Of a stretch of 64,000 bases of DNA, positions 54,726 through 63,855 are shown one piece after another. Both the position numbers and the translations under genes were made by a program. The stretch's first letter is position 1, and the number at the start of each line of letters is the position of its first letter. The stretch is taken from IMG/VR virus record IMGVR_UViG_3300027793_000055, positions 123,751-187,750 of that record; one strand, written 5' to 3'. This DNA comes from a virus. The notes beneath the pieces were generated by a model that was not told the DNA's origin, searched no databases, and saw only the letters and a list, made by a program, of their open reading frames with translations.

Positions 54726-57700
54726 TCACCCTAAAAGTCGGAAAGACTTACGAATCGAACGTGTCGAGAAACCAAATTGTTCATTATAATCAATCCTACT
54801 CATATATGGCTTATTAATATGAATAACATCGTTTTCTTGAATTCCCCAACAACGAATTTTTGTAACTTTACTTGTTGAATCAACAACATCAAGAACCCAA
54901 AACTCTTTACCATTCTTTGTTTTCTTTACTTCCTTCTTACGGGGAATAAACCAAACAAATTGTAGTTCTGGATCATATTCACCAATTGGTTTGATACCAT
55001 TATCCTCCAGTTTGTTCATTGTGTCAAGCGACATTACACGATTTAGTGGGAAGAAGCCTGTTAGTTCTGTCAAGAATACAATCTTCTCTTCTTCACTAAA
55101 ATCACCTTCTGGACGATATAGTTCAAGATTTTCCTCAAACTTCTTTAAATTACGAGGACGATCAACAGCAACAACAGACCAGAAATGCTTTGCACCAGAG
55201 AATCGTTGATCAATCAAGCCATTCAAGGCACCAGCACGACAAAGAACATCAAGAGCCTTCTTATTCAGTTTTGAATAAGACATATACTCGTTGAATAGGA
55301 ACTCTTCTACTGTTTTGAATGGACGATAGTTAACAATTTCTTTAAATGCAGCTGCACCAAGACCTTTAATAGCCATCAAAGGCTGAATCAGTGTTTCACC
55401 ATCTTCACTAATCTCCCATACTTCACCAGAAGTGTTAATATCCAATTGCTTGATTTTGAAACCAAGACCCTTTGCAATATTAACAGCCTTTTCTTTACGA
55501 TCTTCTGGTTCTTTATCGAGGAATGCAGCCATCCATTCAGCAGCAAAATAGGTCAACAACCAAGCACACTGATACGAGATAATAGAATACGAAACAGCGT
55601 GTGACTTGTTGAAACCGTAACCAGAGAAGAATTCAAACATCTTCCATTGTTCTTCTGCTGCTTTCTTATGAATGCCTTTCTCTACACAACCGTTAATAAA
55701 CTTATCGTAAAGAGCGGTTTTTACTTTATCTTCCTTACCAGTACCCTTCTTTGTAAGAACCTTACGAAGCTGATTACCTTCTTCTAGAGAAAGATCCTTA
55801 CCAAGTTTATGAGCCATAGAAGCAATCTGTTCTTGGAAGATAAGGAATCCATAAGTATCTTCTGTCACCTGACGAGCAAGTGGATGAATATACTTAATTC
55901 GTGTTGGCGATTCACGAGCCTCTACATAATTCTTATCAACGTCGGCGTTCAATGGACCGGGACGATAGATAGAAGTAATAGCAGAAATGTCGATAATACT
56001 TGTTGGTTTTGCACGCTGGCAGAACCGTTGAGCACCATTTTCTGTGAATTGGAAAATACCAGCCCACTTTCCATCATGGAATACATTCTTGTATACTTTC
56101 TGATCTTCTAGATCAAGAACATCAGGATGCAATACTTCATCATAATAAGCCTTAATATCATCGAACGTAGGATTCTTGATACCTTTGTGACGCTTAAGAA
56201 TATGAGAAATAGCAGTTTCAATCATCTTCAGCGTAGCAAGACCAAGAACGTCAAACTTAATAAAACCAAGTGGCTCAAGGTGGCGAACGTTTTGACCTTC
56301 TGCCCACGGTGTTTGAATTACACCACCACTATTAATCAATGGCATTGATTGATCAATCTTTTCGGCAACAACAACACCACCAGCATGACGTGAAGCTGAA
56401 CGGATTTGACCGTGCAGAGCATTAACGTGATGCTTGATTTGCGGATACTTTTCAAGGAAATTAATCAGTGATTCACTAAACTCCATTACCTCTTCGAAGG
56501 TTGGAACATAAAGACCAGCCTTAATACCATTCTTCTGTTTGGCAAGTGGTGTAGCTTCAAGCATCATCTTGCTTGTTACATCATTTACCTCAGAGAATTC
56601 AATATCATAGAATTTACTAATATCCTTGATTAGTGATTTAAGTTGCAAGGTATTCCAGTTTGTAATTGGTGCAACCTTATCCATACCCCATTCTTTAATA
56701 AGAGTTTCTTTGAGAGTCATTGGTTCTGCAACATCAAAGTCAATATCTGGATAATCCTTCTGATTTGAACGCATGAAACGCTCAAACTGAAGATCCCACT
56801 TAATCGGGTCAATTTGTGTAATACCAAGAAGATAGGATACAAGAGCACCTGCACCTGAACCGCGACCAGGACCACTAATCATAGACTGATTAGCCTTATC
56901 TGCAATCGCCCTCATTGTAAGAAAATATTGTGAGAAGTTATTTTGCTTAATAACTTCCAATTCGCGTTCTAGACGGGCAGTATATTCTTCCTTCTTTTTG
57001 TGTCCACGAATTTTCATATTCGCTAGACCTTCATTGGTTAGACGAGACAGTTCTTCATCTGCTGTTGATCCATCTGGAACAACAAAGGTGGGCAGCTTAA
57101 CTGTTGTATCTGGTCTAAAATTTTCAATACGTTCAAAAGCAATATGATGAGTTTCTTCGATTGAACGAAGTACGACCTGTTGATCAAATTCCATTTCATG
57201 AATAGCAGAATAGTGCTGGAATGATGCTAGCATCTGATCACCATTCTTTGGATACAATTCATAACCAACTTCATCAACAGAAGCTGGAAGTGACTTATCG
57301 GCATCCTTCTTGTTCAGCCAACCAATCTTCTTATAAAGAATACGATCCTTCCACATATCAGGACGTGGATAGTGAGAATCGGCAGTAGAAATTGTCTTGA
57401 AACCAAATTCTTGTGAAAGCTGAATAATATACTTATTCAGCAGCATTTGGTCTTTAGAATCGTTCCATTGAAGCTCACCATACCAACGATCACCAAAGAT
57501 TTCCATCATCCTCTTTGTGGTATCGCGCATAGCGTCTAGAATGGCTTTTGGGCCACTTTCATAGTTTTCCCAATAGTCACCAGCATAAACACCACCAAGA
57601 CAAGCAGAAGCCGCAATAACGCCTTCATTATGTGCCTTAAGCATTTGGTAATCAATACGTGGAAAACGATAATAGTTATCACCCTGATATGACTTTGAGA

Positions 57701-58154
57701 TCAGGGTGAAAATATTATTTAGACCGGTCTGATTCTGTGCAAGAAGAATAAGATGCCGGCGCTTATTTAGAACGTTCTTTGTAGAAGTCTTTGATTCCTC
57801 TTCATTTTCAATTGTTAGAGTTACTTCTTCATCTTCTGATTTTGCAGAGGTTTTCTTAGCAGACTTTTGATTTTCTTTGAGTTTCTTCCACTCTTCAATA
57901 GAATGATGAAAATATGCTTCAACACCATAAATTGGCTTGAAGTTCCTCCCTTCGGAAGTCATCTTCTCAGAATGAAGAAGCTGATATGGCAAAGAATTCA
58001 TGTTACCATGATTTGTGATTGCCATAGCATCCATACCATTTGAATAAGCAAAATCATAGTGTTCAGATGGTAGGCCGATGGCATCGAAAATACTGAAGCC
58101 GTCGTGAGCGTGAAGGTTAATGAATTTAATTTTTGAAGAGACACGATCAGACAT
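54726..58154 (-). CDS. dnaE: DNA polymerase III alpha subunit (DnaE)
   Basis: A 1142-residue C-family polymerase. The PHP domain keeps NLHAHDGFS (13-21) and TNHGN (47-51). The catalytic palm has SGPGRGSGAG (427-436) and PDIDFD (469-474). A charged insertion (about 98-130, KKTSAKSEDEE...) is not usual. It is the phage replicase, a less common choice for large myoviruses than family B. It would need a proofreader, here the DnaQ gene. The stop is close to purA. Confidence 0.95.
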   Translation of the reverse strand: MSDRVSSKIKFINLHAHDGFSIFDAIGLPSEHYDFAYSNGMDAMAITNHGNMNSLPYQLLHSEKMTSEGRNFKPIYGVEAYFHHSIEEWKKLKENQKSAKKTSAKSEDEEVTLTIENEEESKTSTKNVLNKRRHLILLAQNQTGLNNIFTLISKSYQGDNYYRFPRIDYQMLKAHNEGVIAASACLGGVYAGDYWENYESGPKAILDAMRDTTKRMMEIFGDRWYGELQWNDSKDQMLLNKYIIQLSQEFGFKTISTADSHYPRPDMWKDRILYKKIGWLNKKDADKSLPASVDEVGYELYPKNGDQMLASFQHYSAIHEMEFDQQVVLRSIEETHHIAFERIENFRPDTTVKLPTFVVPDGSTADEELSRLTNEGLANMKIRGHKKKEEYTARLERELEVIKQNNFSQYFLTMRAIADKANQSMISGPGRGSGAGALVSYLLGITQIDPIKWDLQFERFMRSNQKDYPDIDFDVAEPMTLKETLIKEWGMDKVAPITNWNTLQLKSLIKDISKFYDIEFSEVNDVTSKMMLEATPLAKQKNGIKAGLYVPTFEEVMEFSESLINFLEKYPQIKHHVNALHGQIRSASRHAGGVVVAEKIDQSMPLINSGGVIQTPWAEGQNVRHLEPLGFIKFDVLGLATLKMIETAISHILKRHKGIKNPTFDDIKAYYDEVLHPDVLDLEDQKVYKNVFHDGKWAGIFQFTENGAQRFCQRAKPTSIIDISAITSIYRPGPLNADVDKNYVEARESPTRIKYIHPLARQVTEDTYGFLIFQEQIASMAHKLGKDLSLEEGNQLRKVLTKKGTGKEDKVKTALYDKFINGCVEKGIHKKAAEEQWKMFEFFSGYGFNKSHAVSYSIISYQCAWLLTYFAAEWMAAFLDKEPEDRKEKAVNIAKGLGFKIKQLDINTSGEVWEISEDGETLIQPLMAIKGLGAAAFKEIVNYRPFKTVEEFLFNEYMSYSKLNKKALDVLCRAGALNGLIDQRFSGAKHFWSVVAVDRPRNLKKFEENLELYRPEGDFSEEEKIVFLTELTGFFPLNRVMSLDTMNKLEDNGIKPIGEYDPELQFVWFIPRKKEVKKTKNGKEFWVLDVVDSTSKVTKIRCWGIQENDVIHINKPYMSRIDYNEQFGFSTRSIRKSFRLLG

Positions 58155-58164
58155 TTTTTTTCTC

Positions 58165-58371
58165 CTAATAAGCTTTCTTAAATTCTCGATGATTAAACAG
58201 TCTTAATACAGAATCATCCATAAGAAGCTGATATGTATGCAGAATGTGATTCTCTGGAACACTGGTATCAAAATCAACAATTAGACCAATCCTATGTTGG
58301 TATTTTGTAAAAGGTAGTATTTCTACCAAATCACCAATTTGGTAGCTATAGTTATAGAATTCTTTGTTCAT
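58165..58371 (-). CDS. Small SH3-like family protein
   Basis: A 68-residue protein with SYQIGDLVEILPFTKYQHRIG, or GLIVDF, and a C-terminal YQLLMDDSVLRLF strand. A member of the expanded family, far from the main array. Confidence 0.7.
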   Translation of the reverse strand: MNKEFYNYSYQIGDLVEILPFTKYQHRIGLIVDFDTSVPENHILHTYQLLMDDSVLRLFNHREFKKAY

Positions 58372-58395
58372 GAAAGCACCTGAAATTCGCTTTCT

Positions 58396-58488
58396 TTATA
58401 AGCCAATTTTTTGTTCTGAATTATTCAGAGGTATCGATACAAGATCGCCAACTTTTGGTATTATATTACTTGTTTTTTGCTCTTCCAA
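58396..58488 (-). pseudogene. Truncated SH3-like family member
   Basis: The frame from a TTG reads MEEQKTSNIIPKVGDLVSIP then LNNSEQKIGL and ends early. It keeps the N-terminal half of the family core and lacks the W strand. It looks like a decayed copy overlapping the end of 58466-58807. Confidence 0.5.
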
Positions 58489-58807
58489 GCGGCGAGACAA
58501 AAGAGATCGCATAGGAACCCATCTTAGCATGCTCCTCTTCATTTGTCAACTCGCACTCAAACACAAGCCAAGTTTTGCCGGTTTGTTGTGAATGCCAAAC
58601 ATATGTATTGAAATTTTTATTTTTTTTTGTAAAAAGACTATTTGAGCTATAACTTCCTATTATAACACCAACATTATTGGCTTCTTCCATATAGAAAGGT
58701 CTATTCCACTTCTTTCTTAATGATATATATGGACCAAATTCAACTGGTGTCGGATCTTTTTCAGACATACCGGTATAAAAAGCTAATTGACCTACTTTAA
58801 ACTTCAT
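58466..58807 (-). CDS. SH3-like family protein, extended
   Basis: A 113-residue protein with MKFKVGQLAFYTGMSEKDP, NVGVIIGSYSS, TYVWHSQQTGKTWLVFE. A longer loop between strands. It is one of the last members in the window. Confidence 0.7.
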   Translation of the reverse strand: MKFKVGQLAFYTGMSEKDPTPVEFGPYISLRKKWNRPFYMEEANNVGVIIGSYSSNSLFTKKNKNFNTYVWHSQQTGKTWLVFECELTNEEEHAKMGSYAISFVSPLGRAKNK

Positions 58808-59108
58808 TCGTTTCTGCCCACTTAACGGTTAACATCTGAATTCCATAATCCTGCGCCACAAAGAAAAGTGGATTTTTATTCTTAAACTGTACAGCTAATT
58901 CTATAAACACTTTTTTAGAAAGTTTTGAACAATCATAAAGAAATTTATTTTTACCAGTTTTAGCCATTTCTGCTATACGAGTTTCTATGTCTTCAATATA
59001 AAAAGAAATTCTATCTTTTTCTTTGTCTGTTAATGGAACATCTTCATTTTTTAAAACGTTGACTGCTTTTTTTGTAACTTGACAAATTTCTTTGTAGTCT
59101 AAACTCAT
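58797..59108 (-). CDS. Hypothetical protein
   Basis: A 103-residue protein (MSLDYKEICQVTKKAVNVLK...QFKNKNPLFFVAQDYGIQML). Helix then alpha/beta. No family. Confidence 0.7.
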   Translation of the reverse strand: MSLDYKEICQVTKKAVNVLKNEDVPLTDKEKDRISFYIEDIETRIAEMAKTGKNKFLYDCSKLSKKVFIELAVQFKNKNPLFFVAQDYGIQMLTVKWAETNEV

Positions 59109-59135
59109 ATATTACTCCTTTTATAATAGGCTGAC

Positions 59136-60086
59136 CTATGGTTCATCTATTTCTACTTCAAAGTCTCTATCTTCACCAATTGGATTAAATTCATGATATT
59201 CAAAACCAAAACGCGGTCTTTTAACACGTTTACTGTTGGCAGAACCCATAAATTTTTGATAACCTTCCCAAGAGTCTATTTGATGGTACCAAGATAATTT
59301 AAGAGTATTATCCTCATTGACATTAGCTATATCAAATATTTCTTCTGGCTTAAAAAATCTACCTGTATATCTCTGCTCTTTGGCCAACAACTCGCCATAA
59401 AATTTTCCATCTTTCCATTTACCATTTTTCCATAAAAGTTTTTCATTATCACGAAACCTTTTTAGGTATTGCGAATATTCCTCTGGAGATATTGTAAAGC
59501 CTGTTAAGGCACCATCTTTTATTGTTTTTCCATCCGGTGTTTGAAGAAAAAATTGTTTCTCGCTTGAAATTTCTAATCGCTTATTTTTTATAAGTGAATT
59601 AGGATACACGGCATATGGAAATGATACATAATATCTATTTGGCGTTACCCATCTACTAAAATAACGAGATATATGGTGTGCTCTCTGGATTCCAAAAAAG
59701 ATAGACCATACAAGACCGTCTCTTACATCCCTATCTTTTGGGTTAATAGGCACATAGTATATTGGTATTTGTTTTAGATATTGGGATGGATATTTAACAT
59801 ATCTTGCTTTTAATTTTGGATTATTTACTGGATCATAAATCCAATCTCCCAATCTATGCCGTAATAAAGGTGTTGTTTCACGGTGGGAAACAACCCAAAT
59901 TGTTTCACAACCTGCAACAGCACATTCGTATATGGCACGCTCAAAAGAAAGATAGTTTGGCGCTATTGGCATTAAACTTTCATGCCAAGGTAAATTAAAG
60001 CCCAATGGTTGACAAGCTATTGGTACTATGCCGGCTAAATGAAATTTCTTTCTATAGCCTGTATTTGATTCTAATTCTTCTTCCAT
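59136..60086 (-). CDS. Conserved marine phage protein (nucleotide-sugar-transferase-like)
   Basis: A 316-residue protein with HLAGIVPIACQPLGFNLPWH, ERAIYECAVAGCETIWVVSH and IPIYYVPINPKDRDVRDG. These repeat in marine phage proteins that resemble sugar-nucleotidyltransferase folds. The reaction is unproven. It is paired with the 60071 gene. Confidence 0.7.
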   Translation of the reverse strand: MEEELESNTGYRKKFHLAGIVPIACQPLGFNLPWHESLMPIAPNYLSFERAIYECAVAGCETIWVVSHRETTPLLRHRLGDWIYDPVNNPKLKARYVKYPSQYLKQIPIYYVPINPKDRDVRDGLVWSIFFGIQRAHHISRYFSRWVTPNRYYVSFPYAVYPNSLIKNKRLEISSEKQFFLQTPDGKTIKDGALTGFTISPEEYSQYLKRFRDNEKLLWKNGKWKDGKFYGELLAKEQRYTGRFFKPEEIFDIANVNEDNTLKLSWYHQIDSWEGYQKFMGSANSKRVKRPRFGFEYHEFNPIGEDRDFEVEIDEP

Positions 60087-60856
60087 CGTGTAAAATGCCT
60101 TAATACCTTTCTAACATAAGCATTTTCACTTGTTAAATCTGCGAAAATAGGCGTAGAATCGAAAAAAAATATCTCGCGCTTTTCAAATTCTATTTTGATA
60201 GGGGCCGTGCTCGGTTTCCCTGTTGCAGAGAAACCTACTTTTTTTCCTTTCAAGCCATTCTTTTTTAGCATCTCTAATGTCTTTAGTCTGGAATAAACCG
60301 GACCATAAGACTCATCGCCCAATTGCTGTTTTGTAAGAAAAGATAATGAAACTAAATCTTTTGGTACCTTTTCATAATCTGTATTAGATTTGTAAAATAG
60401 TTTTGATTTATTCTGTCTTTGTGATGGATAAAAAATAACTTTTTTAACAAAATCATCTTTACAATCATCAATAAATCTAACTGAATGTAATCCACAGCTT
60501 CTTATGTTAATCCAATCAGCAACCTGAAATATGCCTTCATATGTTTCAAGATCTATCCTGAAGTCAAAAATGTTTTTACAGTTAAATTCTTGTACCCAAG
60601 CTCTTTTACCAGTTACTTTAACCTTTTTATCCTGAACTGTAATGTTTTCTATTTTATCTCCAAAATAGTTTAATCCTGCCATTGAAAGTAGGAAAGCAAT
60701 ATATTCTTGGTAATCACGTTTTGAAAAATTGTCGTCGAGGTAATCAAATTCAAATGGTAGTTCCAAATCCTTATATACAATTGGAAAACCATTCTTCAAA
60801 GCAAATTGAAGTGCTTTTAGATTACCGCCTATTACAAGATTGTCGAGTTCAGCCAT
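60071..60856 (-). CDS. Conserved marine phage protein with N-terminal Rossmann-like motif
   Basis: A 261-residue protein starting LDNLVIGGNLKALQFALKNG, a nucleotide-binding-like opening. Overlaps the 59136 gene by 16 nt and the thyX gene by 8 nt. The three genes often travel together in marine phages. The function is unknown. Confidence 0.7.
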   Translation of the reverse strand: MAELDNLVIGGNLKALQFALKNGFPIVYKDLELPFEFDYLDDNFSKRDYQEYIAFLLSMAGLNYFGDKIENITVQDKKVKVTGKRAWVQEFNCKNIFDFRIDLETYEGIFQVADWINIRSCGLHSVRFIDDCKDDFVKKVIFYPSQRQNKSKLFYKSNTDYEKVPKDLVSLSFLTKQQLGDESYGPVYSRLKTLEMLKKNGLKGKKVGFSATGKPSTAPIKIEFEKREIFFFDSTPIFADLTSENAYVRKVLRHFTRWKKN

Positions 60857-61559
60857 TTCTTACTTCATTATATGCCGCTAGTGTCTCTGGATATAAATCT
60901 GCAAGAATTGTTCTCATAGCGTTTGCAACTTGTACGATTTCCCATTGTGCTCCTTCATGTGAACGCAAATCAATGAACTTGAGAATATTATTTAAATTAG
61001 CAGAAGCATAGTATTCGGTATAAAGATTTTGTGGTAATACACCACGAGCCTGTTCACGACAGACACCGGACTCCATCAAATTATTATATAATTTTACCGA
61101 GTTCATATGCCAGTTTTTAACTAGCGTTGAAGCTGACATAATTGCTGACATTCCGGCACCACCAACGTCAATTTGAGGATCAATCAAATCTTGAGCATTA
61201 CTTGCTTGACGATTGCTTTCATGTTGTGTGCGAAATTCTTTTGGTTCATAGAATTCTAATTTCTCGGCTGTATAACGACGTGAAATCTCATTATAACTCC
61301 AAGTGCGGTGTCTATGGTGTTGTGAACGAATGAAAAGTGGCACTTTTACACGAAACGTAACAAAGCAGTGTTCTAGTGTTGAAGTATGTTTATGTTTAAT
61401 CAAATAACGAATAAGTTTCTTATCTTTATTATCTAAATCTTGTTTGTGAACACCAAAAGATACACGCGCAGAATTAACAATTGTTAGATCACTACCTACA
61501 CTGTCAACTAATTCAACTTTACCAATACCATCGCCATAAAGTTCAACACTTTTCATCAT
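60849..61559 (-). CDS. thyX: Flavin-dependent thymidylate synthase ThyX
   Basis: A 236-residue ThyX: QHHRHRTWSYNEISRRY is the RHRxxSxNExSxRY signature. It makes dTMP from dUMP with FAD and folate. It works with dUTPase. The start codon overlaps the HNH gene's stop by 17 nt. Confidence 0.95.
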   Translation of the reverse strand: MMKSVELYGDGIGKVELVDSVGSDLTIVNSARVSFGVHKQDLDNKDKKLIRYLIKHKHTSTLEHCFVTFRVKVPLFIRSQHHRHRTWSYNEISRRYTAEKLEFYEPKEFRTQHESNRQASNAQDLIDPQIDVGGAGMSAIMSASTLVKNWHMNSVKLYNNLMESGVCREQARGVLPQNLYTEYYASANLNNILKFIDLRSHEGAQWEIVQVANAMRTILADLYPETLAAYNEVRNG

Positions 61560-62064
61560 TTTTCTCCATTTTATTAATAAGTTCTTTCATCCAAGTATAT
61601 AATTTCTCTATCTCTTGTAAAGAAGCATCATTTTTTATTCTATTTGCTTTATATGAAATAAAAACTACATTATCTTTTGTATATCCCTTTTTAGGATCAA
61701 TTCTATCAATAGAAGGCGAATTATCAGCAGCAATTCCACAGGATTTTTCCAAAATAATTCCAAGAACTGGACATATTTCTGGTATTTTTATATCTTCAAT
61801 AGTTAAATTGAATTGTAAATTTAGATTTTTAGCACGACTTCTTGCTCTTGACAAAATTGCTTTTTGTATATTATTGTTGCGCCATTTTGCTGTTTTATCG
61901 CTATGATATTTTTTAAATTCTTCGCTTTGTCTTGATTTATAAGTTTGTCTGGCTGATTCATTATAACATTCTATACACAAAGAGCGTTTATGATTCTTGC
62001 TATCACCTCTAGAATAAAATTGTTGTAATTCCTTCTCTTTTTTACAGAGCCTGCACTTTTTCAT
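61543..62064 (-). CDS. HNH/endonuclease VII-like protein
   Basis: A 173-residue protein with N-terminal CRLCKK...CIECY zinc site and CPVLGI...SIDRIDPKKGYTKDNV...ISYKANRIKND, the H-N-H/treble-clef pattern of phage homing-type endonucleases. It lies just before thyX and may be a mobile gene. Confidence 0.85.
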   Translation of the reverse strand: MKKCRLCKKEKELQQFYSRGDSKNHKRSLCIECYNESARQTYKSRQSEEFKKYHSDKTAKWRNNNIQKAILSRARSRAKNLNLQFNLTIEDIKIPEICPVLGIILEKSCGIAADNSPSIDRIDPKKGYTKDNVVFISYKANRIKNDASLQEIEKLYTWMKELINKMEKNDEKC

Positions 62065-62375
62065 TTCTTCCTCTTTGATTTCTGTAAAGCCATTTCTCTA
62101 ACTTCTTCTAAAGTATAAACCCATTTCATTCTATAATGGGCTTCACCCATAGCAATAGTATATGCAAGTCTAAACTCACCTTCAGCAAATTTACTTTTAA
62201 AGCGAATCTTCAAAACATCGTATGGCACACGAATATACCATCTATAACGCCAAAGTTTAATATACCAAGGCTGTTCTTGAAAGCGATTGCTCATTCTTGA
62301 AGCAAGAGCGCCGTGTGGTGGATCTTTAACTTTATCAAGGAGTTGTAGAAATTTATTCTTTTGATTTTCGTTCAT
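62061..62375 (-). CDS. Hypothetical protein
   Basis: A 104-residue basic, aromatic-rich protein (PWYIKLWRYRWYIRVPYDVL). It overlaps both neighbours by 4 nt. No family. Confidence 0.7.
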   Translation of the reverse strand: MNENQKNKFLQLLDKVKDPPHGALASRMSNRFQEQPWYIKLWRYRWYIRVPYDVLKIRFKSKFAEGEFRLAYTIAMGEAHYRMKWVYTLEEVREMALQKSKRKK

Positions 62376-62701
62376 TTTCTATCTGTCTCCCAAATCATTT
62401 TTACTTCTTGTTGTCGCATTAACTTTTCATTAACACAATAAGCACGAACATCATATCTGCCGGTGCTAATAGAACCAATACAGAAACCATCAGGCAAATC
62501 AAATTCTATATCAGTATATCCTGGAACAGTTCCTTTATGTAGTGTGTTTTCATCGGCACATAAAGCAAAAGAGTTTTGACTATAACCACAAACTTGTGCG
62601 TATTTTGATTTACAATCAATTTCAATAACTATAACTGAATCAGTTTGTAATGAAATCCAAGCACTATTTACAAGAATTTCTCTTTCTTCTATTTTGATCA
62701 T
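62372..62701 (-). CDS. Hypothetical beta-rich protein
   Basis: A 109-residue protein (VNSAWISLQTDSVIVIEIDC ... DGFCIGSISTGRYDVRAYCV). It is beta-rich with several Cys. It lies directly after the tRNA-like element. Confidence 0.7.
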   Translation of the reverse strand: MIKIEEREILVNSAWISLQTDSVIVIEIDCKSKYAQVCGYSQNSFALCADENTLHKGTVPGYTDIEFDLPDGFCIGSISTGRYDVRAYCVNEKLMRQQEVKMIWETDRK

Positions 62702-62715
62702 CTTTATCCTTTTAG

Positions 62716-62832
62716 CGTTGGAGGTAGGGAGTTGAACCCTACTAAGGAATGTTACTCAGTATCTACTCGGAGATTTGCACTCCAATTATCTACACTAATT
62801 CACCAGACCCGCGATACTCATACGGCTCCAAC
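62716..62832 (-). tRNA. tRNA-Leu-like element (CAA?), with insertion
   Basis: The 117-nt segment has a perfect 7-bp acceptor GTTGGAG/CTCCAAC, T arm GTAGGG-TTCAACT-CCCTAC, long variable region and a stem TGGAG/CTCCG with loop TGCAAAT. The CAA triplet would be Leu, but U33 is G. About 15 extra nt lie between the acceptor and D arm. It may be a mutated, intron-bearing or tRNA-like gene. Confidence 0.45.
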
Positions 62833-62838
62833 ATATCC

Positions 62839-63081
62839 TCAACAATATTTATTAGGTGTTTTTTTAAACCACTTATTATTTTGCTGTTCTGTTTCCGCTG
62901 GCTTGTCAGGACTAATATGTGTTTCACTGGTAACAGCAGTAACTTCATAAGATGGCGTTACTTTATTTAATACCAAAGCAATATGATCTTTTACTACTTT
63001 TACTTGTTGTTCGTTTAAGGTTGTTGTTCCCGACAACTCAAAAAAACCTTGTAGCCAATATGTAAATTGTTCAGCTGTCAT
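62839..63081 (-). CDS. Conserved phage protein (MTAEQFTYWLQGFFEL)
   Basis: An 80-residue protein whose first 45 residues (TAEQFTYWLQGFFELSGTTT) match a small protein found across many tailed phages. The function is unknown. The C-terminus is Pro/Glu-rich. Confidence 0.75.
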   Translation of the reverse strand: MTAEQFTYWLQGFFELSGTTTLNEQQVKVVKDHIALVLNKVTPSYEVTAVTSETHISPDKPAETEQQNNKWFKKTPNKYC

Positions 63082-63329
63082 TTTAAAACCTCAAAATCTT
63101 CTTCTTCAATAGAAGTTGTAAATACTCCGCGTTCATCTAATAAAACAACATTATGAACAGCCGGATTTGTAATCCAAGCAACAAAAAGATAAAGCTTATT
63201 TTTCTTTATATTACTATATAACATATTTTCGCGTTTACACTTTATCCAAGTATATGGTTGAAGATTTTGCATCTCTGATTTTTCTGAAATCGTTTTAATT
63301 GTTTTTTCAATTTTTGTTTTACGAGGCAT
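63078..63329 (-). CDS. Hypothetical protein
   Basis: An 83-residue protein (MPRKTKIEKTIKTISEKSEM ... LYLFVAWITNPAVHNVVLLD). Basic N-terminus, strand-rich C-terminus. Confidence 0.7.
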   Translation of the reverse strand: MPRKTKIEKTIKTISEKSEMQNLQPYTWIKCKRENMLYSNIKKNKLYLFVAWITNPAVHNVVLLDERGVFTTSIEEEDFEVLK

Positions 63330-63343
63330 TATTTATCTCCTTT

Positions 63344-63526
63344 TCAATCAATATGCGATACAAAAGCAAACCACCATAAACACAATCTTTTCACCGGGAA
63401 ACCATCATATAAATGATTTTCATATCCAAACATACGAATATCTTTTGGATAATATGCAAGATAATATGCAACATCGTTATGTGAAAAACCAATATATTTA
63501 TCTTTCCAAGAACCTATAAGTTTCAT
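63344..63526 (-). CDS. Small hypothetical protein
   Basis: A 60-residue protein (MKLIGSWKDKYIGFSHNDVA...RLCLWWFAFVSHID), rich in aromatic residues. It overlaps the next gene by 4 nt. Confidence 0.65.
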   Translation of the reverse strand: MKLIGSWKDKYIGFSHNDVAYYLAYYPKDIRMFGYENHLYDGFPVKRLCLWWFAFVSHID

Positions 63527-63852
63527 TTATCACCAAACTTTTTCTTTAATCTTTCATATTCTTTCTTATCACGCTCTTCTTTATCTTCTTTCATTTTCTT
63601 TTTGAACTTTGCTGCTTTTTCTTCTTCTTTCATTCTTTTATTATATTCTTTATCAGTTTCCAATCTATAACCTTTGATGTGCCATTCTACTGATGCGTAA
63701 TCATCATCACTATACGAACTAACTAATAGACCGGTCCATTCACCACTCTTTTCTGCTTCTTTTGCAGCTTGTAAAGAGTTGATAAGATTATCTATTCCAT
63801 CATCAGGATCAATGGTTGAATGAGTATCAAAGACACGAACTTTATTTATCAT
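63523..63852 (-). CDS. Hypothetical charged protein
   Basis: A 109-residue protein; the N-terminal half is mixed (MINKVRVFDTHSTIDPDDGI) and the C-terminal half is a Lys/Glu-rich helix (EEKAAKFKKKMKEDKEERDK). Confidence 0.65.
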   Translation of the reverse strand: MINKVRVFDTHSTIDPDDGIDNLINSLQAAKEAEKSGEWTGLLVSSYSDDDYASVEWHIKGYRLETDKEYNKRMKEEEKAAKFKKKMKEDKEERDKKEYERLKKKFGDK

Positions 63853-63855
63853 TTA

